DNA of 64,000 bases from Actinosynnema sp040640215 (GTDB lineage Bacteria > Actinomycetota > Actinomycetes > Mycobacteriales > Pseudonocardiaceae), in the NCBI RefSeq assembly GCF_040640215.1, contig NZ_JBFABG010000004.1, positions 372,001-436,000 on the forward strand, read 5' to 3'. The translations under genes were made by a program, and so were the position numbers. Under the pieces are notes generated by a model, which was not told the DNA's origin, did not search any database, and worked only from the letters and a program-made list of their open reading frames with translations. This document shows, piece by piece, positions 59,350 through 64,000 of the stretch. Numbering within the stretch: position 1 is the stretch's first letter; each line of letters starts with the position of its first letter.

Positions 59350-60131
59350 CCCGGCATCACCCCCAGCGTGACGAGCAGCAGCGTGAGACCGGGCAGGAAG
59401 TTGTTGACCACGTGCGCCACCACGCTCGCGGTGAGCCGGCGGGTGATCAGCCGGGCGATGCCGATCGGCAGGGCGACCACGATCAGCAGCGACGTGCGCA
59501 GCGGCTCCAGGTGGCTCGCCGCGAAGATCAGCGTGGTCAGCACGAAGGCCGCCCACTGGCTCCAGCCCTGGCGCTCGATCGCGCCCCACAGCAGGCCGCG
59601 GTAGATCAGCTCCTCGCAGATCGGGCCGACGAAGCAGACGTAGAGGAACATCGCGATGGCCGCGCCCAGCGGCAGCGCCGCACCGTCCACCAGCTCGCCG
59701 ATCGCCGACGTGGCGTTGTCGGTGCCGACGATCCGCGACCAGATCACCGCGGCCAGGTAGGTCAGCACCATCCCCAGCAGGCCCAGCTTGAGCCCGATCT
59801 TGACGTCCGCCCAGTTCCAGGACAGCCGCAGGTCGACCAGGGGGCCGTTGCCGCGCACCCGGGTGATCACCACGGCCAGGCCGGCGGCCAGCACCGTGGG
59901 CACCATCGAGCCGATCAGGATGAACGCGACCGAGCCGAACGGGTCCGTGCCGTTCGTGGCGGCGATCGCGGTGATGAACACGGCCGACAGGATGAACACC
60001 GCTTCGACCAGCAGGAACGCGCCGAAGCCCCACCGCTGCCCCACCCGTTCAGGTGCCGGCTCACGACCTACCGCGCGGACACCGGCGATGAGGCCGGTCG
60101 GGGGTTCATCCGGTGGGTTCACAGCGAACAC
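59346..60131 (-). CDS. CPBP-family intramembrane metalloprotease, copy 1
   Basis: The 261-residue membrane protein has about eight helices and the CPBP (Abi) motifs: CEELIYRGLLWGAIER (EExxxR), IFAASHLEPLRTSLL (FxxxH) and VVAHVVNNFLPG (HxxxN). Relatives of eukaryotic Rce1, these are putative intramembrane proteases linked to bacteriocin self-immunity or protein maturation. GTG 60131 is the likely start; GTG 60122 is another option. It follows a second CPBP gene by 5 bp and is coupled to pxpA. Confidence 0.87.
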   Translation of the reverse strand: MFAVNPPDEPPTGLIAGVRAVGREPAPERVGQRWGFGAFLLVEAVFILSAVFITAIAATNGTDPFGSVAFILIGSMVPTVLAAGLAVVITRVRGNGPLVDLRLSWNWADVKIGLKLGLLGMVLTYLAAVIWSRIVGTDNATSAIGELVDGAALPLGAAIAMFLYVCFVGPICEELIYRGLLWGAIERQGWSQWAAFVLTTLIFAASHLEPLRTSLLIVVALPIGIARLITRRLTASVVAHVVNNFLPGLTLLLVTLGVMPG

Positions 60132-60136
60132 CCTAA

Positions 60137-60847
60137 TCAGGAGGCACCTGCGTACAGGTAGACGGCGGGGAGCAGGTTGTTGGCCGCGTGCGCGACGACG
60201 CTCGCCGAGACGCGTCCGGTGATCATCCGGGCCGCTCCGATGGCGAGGCCCTGGGCGAACAGGCTGATCGTCCGCCACGACTCCTCGTGCAGGAACGCGA
60301 AGATCAGGGCGGTGAGACCGAGGATGGCGATCTTCGGGACCTTGTAGTGCTCCAACGCGCTCCACAGCGCACCCCGGGTGAGCAGCTCCTCGGTGAGCGG
60401 CGCGCCGAGGAAGACGAACAGGGCGGCCAGCGCCAGCCACACGGACCGACCGCCGGACAGCGACTCGATCTGGTCGAGTGACGAGTCCGTGTCGCGGTAG
60501 ACGTGCAGCAGCAGCACGCCGAGCACCCACGCGGCCAGCAACGACGCGCCGCCGCACAGCAGGCCGACCTTGATGTCGCGGGCCCTGGGAACGATGCCGA
60601 AATCCCGGTCAGGGCCGTTGCCGCGCCACCAGGAGAAGACCGCCGGGCCCAGTCCCAGCAGGACGTTGGGCAGGAAGACCAGCAGCAGCAAGGGCCCCAG
60701 CACCGGCGGGTCGGTGATGTCGACCTCGGCGAACCGGTCGGCGGTGACCGCCGTGAAGACCAGCGTGGACAGGTGGTACCCGGCCAGGCCGACGAAGAAG
60801 GCGAGGAAACCCCAATGCGCCCGCCCGGTGTCCCGCTGTTCCTCCAC
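60137..60847 (-). CDS. CPBP-family intramembrane metalloprotease, copy 2
   Basis: This 236-residue paralogue has EELLTRGALWSALEH, IFAFLHEESWRTISLFAQ and VVAHAANNLLPAVYLYAG, the same three CPBP motifs with FxxxH present as FAFLH. It has seven or eight hydrophobic helices. Its tandem location and shared ending (RVSASVVAHAANN against RLTASVVAHVVNN) show duplication. The GTG start lies at 60847. Confidence 0.86.
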   Translation of the reverse strand: MEEQRDTGRAHWGFLAFFVGLAGYHLSTLVFTAVTADRFAEVDITDPPVLGPLLLLVFLPNVLLGLGPAVFSWWRGNGPDRDFGIVPRARDIKVGLLCGGASLLAAWVLGVLLLHVYRDTDSSLDQIESLSGGRSVWLALAALFVFLGAPLTEELLTRGALWSALEHYKVPKIAILGLTALIFAFLHEESWRTISLFAQGLAIGAARMITGRVSASVVAHAANNLLPAVYLYAGAS

Positions 60848-60945
60848 TCGACCGAACGTAGCGGCACCACCGGGACCGGCACCGCCCAGGGCGGCTCAAG
60901 ATCACTCCGACGGATGCGCGCCCGAACGGGAGGGGCCGTGCCCGG

Positions 60946-62019
60946 TCAGTGGATCCGGCCGCGCAGCATCACCAGCGCCGGGTCCCGCAGCGCGGCGAGG
61001 TCCTCGCGCGGGTCGTCCCGGTACACCACGACGTCCGCCGCGGCACCTTCCACCAGGGAGGGGAAGCCCAGCCACGTGCGCGCGGCCCAGGACGCGGCGG
61101 CCAGCGCGTCGTGCCGGGACAGGCCCACCCCGTGCAGGGCCTGGATCTCGTCCACGATGCGGCCGTGCTTGATGCCGCCGCCCGCGTCCGTGCCCGCGAA
61201 CACCGGCACGCCGGCCTCGACGGCGGACGCGATGGTCGCCTTGTTGCGGGCGTAGAGGTCGCGCATGTGGGCGGCGTAGGCCGGGTACCGGTCGGCACCC
61301 GAGGCGATGTCCGGGAAGTTCTCGATGTTGATCAGGGTGGGCACCAGGGCGGTGCCGGCGGCGGCCATCGTGGCGATGGTGTCGTCGGTCAGACCCGTGC
61401 CGTGCTCGATGCAGTCGATGCCCGCGGCGAGCAGGCCGGGCAGCGCGTCCTCGCCGAACACGTGCGCGGTGACCCGCGCGCCGGCCTCGTGCGCGACCTC
61501 GATCGCCCGCACCAGCACGTCGTCGGACCACAGCGGGGCCAGGTCGCCGGTCGACCGGTCGATCCAGTCGCCGACCAGCTTCACCCAGCCGTCGCCCTGG
61601 GCGACCTGCTCCGCGACGGCGGCCGGCAACCCCTGCTCGTCCTCGACGTCGACGCCCAGGTACTTGATGTACCGCCGGGGCCGGGCGAGATGCCGACCGG
61701 CGCGGATGATCCGGGGCAGGTCCAGGCGCTCCTGCAACGGGCGGGTGTCCAGCGGTGAACCGCAGTCGCGGATGAGCAGCGTGCCCGCCTCGCGGTTCAG
61801 CACCGCCTGCTCGACCGCTTCGGGCAGGTCGACCGCACCCTTCGAGCCCAGGCCGACGTGGCAGTGCGCGTCGACCAGACCGGGCACCAGGTACCCACCG
61901 TCCACGACGGTCCGCGCGCCCGGCACGGGCTGCGTGCGGATGCGCCCGTTGACCACCCACAGGTCACGCGGCTCGCCACCGTCGGGCAGGACGACACCGC
62001 GCAGGTGCAGCCCGGTCAC
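60946..62019 (-). CDS. Amidohydrolase, imidazolonepropionase-like
   Basis: The 357-residue metal-dependent hydrolase has the HxH motif in LVPGLVDAHCHVGLG, a Lys-type ligand site in DGWVKLVGDWIDR, His in ARVTAHVFGEDAL and AGIDCIEHGTGLTDD, and Asp in PVFAGTDAGGGIKHG. It matches cytosolic amidohydrolases of the Rv2915c type, whose substrate is unknown. GTG 62019 overlaps the ffh stop as GTGA, so it is translated with ffh; this pairing also exists in mycobacteria. Confidence 0.92.
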   Translation of the reverse strand: MTGLHLRGVVLPDGGEPRDLWVVNGRIRTQPVPGARTVVDGGYLVPGLVDAHCHVGLGSKGAVDLPEAVEQAVLNREAGTLLIRDCGSPLDTRPLQERLDLPRIIRAGRHLARPRRYIKYLGVDVEDEQGLPAAVAEQVAQGDGWVKLVGDWIDRSTGDLAPLWSDDVLVRAIEVAHEAGARVTAHVFGEDALPGLLAAGIDCIEHGTGLTDDTIATMAAAGTALVPTLINIENFPDIASGADRYPAYAAHMRDLYARNKATIASAVEAGVPVFAGTDAGGGIKHGRIVDEIQALHGVGLSRHDALAAASWAARTWLGFPSLVEGAAADVVVYRDDPREDLAALRDPALVMLRGRIH

Positions 62020-63563
62020 TTCTTCGGGAACTTCAGCTTCGACGGGTCGAACCCGGCCGGTAGCTGGTCCAGGCCGCCGACGCCCGGCGGCAGCTCGGGC
62101 ATCCCGCCCGGCATGCCCGGCGGCATCCCGGGGGGCATCCCGCCCGGGACCATGCCCGGGAAGCCGCCGCGGATCTTCGGGGGCGTCGGGCCGCGACCCT
62201 TGCCCTTCTTCCCCTTCTTGCCCTTGCCCTTCTTGGCGTTGTTCCGGCCACCGGGCAGACCGAACCGGCCGGCCATCTGCGACATCATCTTGCGCGCTTC
62301 GAAGAAGCGGTTGACCAGGTCGTTCACCTCGCTGACCCGGACACCGGACCCGTTCGCGATGCGCAGCCGACGGGACGCGTTGATGATCTTCGGGTCGTCC
62401 CGCTCGGCGGGCGTCATGCCGCGGATGATCGCCTGCACGCGGTCCAGGTGCTTCTCGTCCAGGTTCGCGAGCTGGTCCTTCATCTGGCCCGCGCCGGGCA
62501 GCATGCCCAGCAGGTTCGCGATGGGACCCATCTTGCGCAGGGTGAGCATCTGCTCCAGGAAGTCCTCCAGCGTGAGCTGGCCGGACCCCATCTTCACCGC
62601 GGCGGCCTCGGCCTGCTCCGCGTCGAACGCCTGCTCGGCGTGCTCGATCAGGGTCAGCATGTCGCCCATGCCGAGGATCCGCGACGCCATCCGGTCCGGG
62701 TGGAAGACGTCGAAGTCCTCCAGCTTCTCGCCGTTGGACGCGAACAGGATCGGCTGGCCGGTCACCTCGCGCACGGACAGCGCCGCACCGCCGCGGGCGT
62801 CGCCGTCGAGCTTGGTCAGCACGACACCGGTGAAGCCGACGCCGTCGCGGAACGCGGTCGCCGTGTTCACGGCGTCCTGACCGATCATCGCGTCGACCAC
62901 GAACAGCACTTCGTCGGGCTGCACGGCGGCGCGGATGTCGACCGCCTGGCGCATCATCTCCTCGTCGACGCCCAGCCGGCCGGCGGTGTCGACCACGACC
63001 ACGTCGTGCTGCGCCCGCTTGGCCTCCTCGATGCCGCGGCGGGCCACGTCCACCGGGTCGCCCACGCCGTTGCCGGGCTCGGGGGCGAACACCGGGACAC
63101 CGGCCCGCTCACCGACGACCTGGAGCTGGGTGACCGCGTTGGGACGCTGGAGGTCGCACGCGACCAGCATCGGCGTGTGCCCCTGGTTGCGCAGCCACCT
63201 CGCGAGCTTGCCCGCGAGGGTCGTCTTGCCCGCGCCCTGGAGGCCGGCGAGCATGATCACCGTGGGCGGGTTCTTCGCCAGGTTCAGCCGGCGCGTCTCA
63301 CCGCCGAGGATGCCGACGAGGCCCTCGTTGACGATCTTGACGACCTGCTGGGCCGGGTTGAGGGCCTGGGAGACCTCCGCGCTCTTGGCGCGTTCCTTGA
63401 TCGAGGCGATGAACGTCCGGACGACGGGCAGCGCGACGTCCGCCTCCAGCAGCGCCACCCGGATCTCGCGGGCGGTGGCGTCGATGTCGGCCTCGGACAG
63501 CCGGCCCTTGCCCCGCAGGTTCTGGAGGACCGAGGTGAGCCGGTCGGAAAGGGTGTTGAACAC
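62016..63563 (-). CDS. ffh: Signal recognition particle protein Ffh
   Basis: This SRP GTPase targets membrane proteins to the translocon with 4.5S RNA. The 515-residue protein has an N domain (MFNTLSDRLTSVLQNLRGKG), a G domain with MLAGLQGAGKTTLAGKLARW (P-loop about 107-115), VVVVDTAGRLGVDEEM and TGVVLTKLDGDARGGAALS, and a Met-rich M domain. The tail is a Gly-Met-Pro repeat (GGMPPGMPPGMPGGMPELPP). GTG 63563 is the start. Confidence 0.97.
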   Translation of the reverse strand: MFNTLSDRLTSVLQNLRGKGRLSEADIDATAREIRVALLEADVALPVVRTFIASIKERAKSAEVSQALNPAQQVVKIVNEGLVGILGGETRRLNLAKNPPTVIMLAGLQGAGKTTLAGKLARWLRNQGHTPMLVACDLQRPNAVTQLQVVGERAGVPVFAPEPGNGVGDPVDVARRGIEEAKRAQHDVVVVDTAGRLGVDEEMMRQAVDIRAAVQPDEVLFVVDAMIGQDAVNTATAFRDGVGFTGVVLTKLDGDARGGAALSVREVTGQPILFASNGEKLEDFDVFHPDRMASRILGMGDMLTLIEHAEQAFDAEQAEAAAVKMGSGQLTLEDFLEQMLTLRKMGPIANLLGMLPGAGQMKDQLANLDEKHLDRVQAIIRGMTPAERDDPKIINASRRLRIANGSGVRVSEVNDLVNRFFEARKMMSQMAGRFGLPGGRNNAKKGKGKKGKKGKGRGPTPPKIRGGFPGMVPGGMPPGMPPGMPGGMPELPPGVGGLDQLPAGFDPSKLKFPKK

Positions 63564-63598
63564 GGTGCCGCCAGACCTCGCACGTCGTCGGACAATGA

Positions 63599-64000
63599 CT
63601 ACCGGCCAGCGTAGCCGCTCCGGGTGACCGACAGTCGCAGACGGTCGTCCCGCGTCAGCACGGTCAACGCCTGCCACCCCCGCGGGGCCTTCCCCTCCGC
63701 GAAGCGCTCGCGCAGGCGCGCGGCGCGGCGGACGTGCCGGGAGAACGAGCGCGAGCGGATCAGCCGGCCGCGCTGGACCTGCCCGGACAGGGCCTCCTCG
63801 GGGCTGGCGTCGAGCCACATGAAGTGCCGGGGGCGGCGGGCGATCAGACCGACCAGCACCAGGCCCGCGCGAGTGGTCGGGCGCGTGGACGGTTCGTGGA
63901 CGAGGAGGAGGTCGGAGGTCGTCGCGGCGAACCAGAGGATGCGGGCGCGGTGCACGAGGTGGACGAGGGGGCGGTAGAACCGGTAAGGCAGCGCGGCGGA
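63599..64000 (-). CDS. Probable P-loop kinase/ATPase near ffh, C-terminal fragment
   Basis: The last 133 codons of a gene that enters from the right edge; stop TAG at 63599-63601. The fragment reads LLLVHEPSTRPTTRAGLVLV, GLIARRPRHFMWLDASPEEA and RLIRSRSFSRHVRRAARLRE. It resembles the lid and C-terminal part of actinobacterial AAA-type small P-loop proteins that accompany ffh. The P-loop itself would lie outside the window. This assignment is moderate. Confidence 0.55.
   Translation of the reverse strand, partial: SAALPYRFYRPLVHLVHRARILWFAATTSDLLLVHEPSTRPTTRAGLVLVGLIARRPRHFMWLDASPEEALSGQVQRGRLIRSRSFSRHVRRAARLRERFAEGKAPRGWQALTVLTRDDRLRLSVTRSGYAGR

Overview
The window is 64 kb of very GC-rich DNA (G or C at most third codon positions, many GTG starts) from a mycothiol-using, sporulating actinomycete. 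Mycothione reductase, a WhiG-type sigma factor, a 6C RNA and a HAIR-like element before lon all point to Actinobacteria. The gene set and order suggest the Pseudonocardiales (Saccharothrix, Actinosynnema, Lentzea or relatives); this placement is inference, not a search result.

Positions 1 to about 22,000 form an accessory arm of mostly short or divergent units. They are a cut-off trypsin-like protease, an M48 metalloprotease with a divergent lipase-like hydrolase, and a TetR repressor that faces a Vat-like xenobiotic acetyltransferase across two palindromic operators. Next come mycothione reductase with a PEBP protein, a lipoprotein polysaccharide deacetylase, a membrane-tethered PstS-like protein and Lon protease. 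After these lie three SAM methyltransferase/HAD-type genes around a large cyclase-like/NB-ARC/TPR STAND protein, then GntR-MFS and LysR-EamA divergent pairs and a pentapeptide-repeat membrane protein. The arm ends in a gene-poor stretch with a 12-bp tandem repeat.

From about 22,300 to the end the window is the conserved housekeeping block of high-GC Gram-positives. From memory of the M. tuberculosis map, it runs parallel to Rv2861c through Rv2916c. The order is cobQ, map, a penicillin-binding lipoprotein, a GNAT protein, ispG, a site-2 protease and dxr (two MEP isoprenoid steps flanking the protease). After an insertion come rlmN, cdsA, frr, pyrH, tsf and rpsB, then an M23 peptidase facing whiG, xerC, dprA, yifB and yraN. 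The block closes with DUF2469, rnhB, two lepB copies, rplS, trmD, rimM, khpA, rpsP, pxpA, two CPBP proteases, an amidohydrolase and ffh. Most of it is on the minus strand with start/stop overlaps that imply translational coupling.

The departures from that block are the most interesting part. Between dxr and rlmN lies a GlsB-type membrane protein gene whose stop codon sits inside a 6C small RNA. It is followed at once by a 135-bp, almost perfect nested palindrome, then a C-rich, G-poor spacer and a two-component system whose kinase carries an extra extracytoplasmic C-terminal domain. Between yifB and dprA two unrecognised ORFs are stitched into the operon by four-base GTGA overlaps. whiG has a repetitive extension of about 210 residues, and the convergent M23 peptidase frame has no stop codon before it crosses all of whiG. 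No tRNA, rRNA, CRISPR array, prophage or intact insertion sequence was seen.
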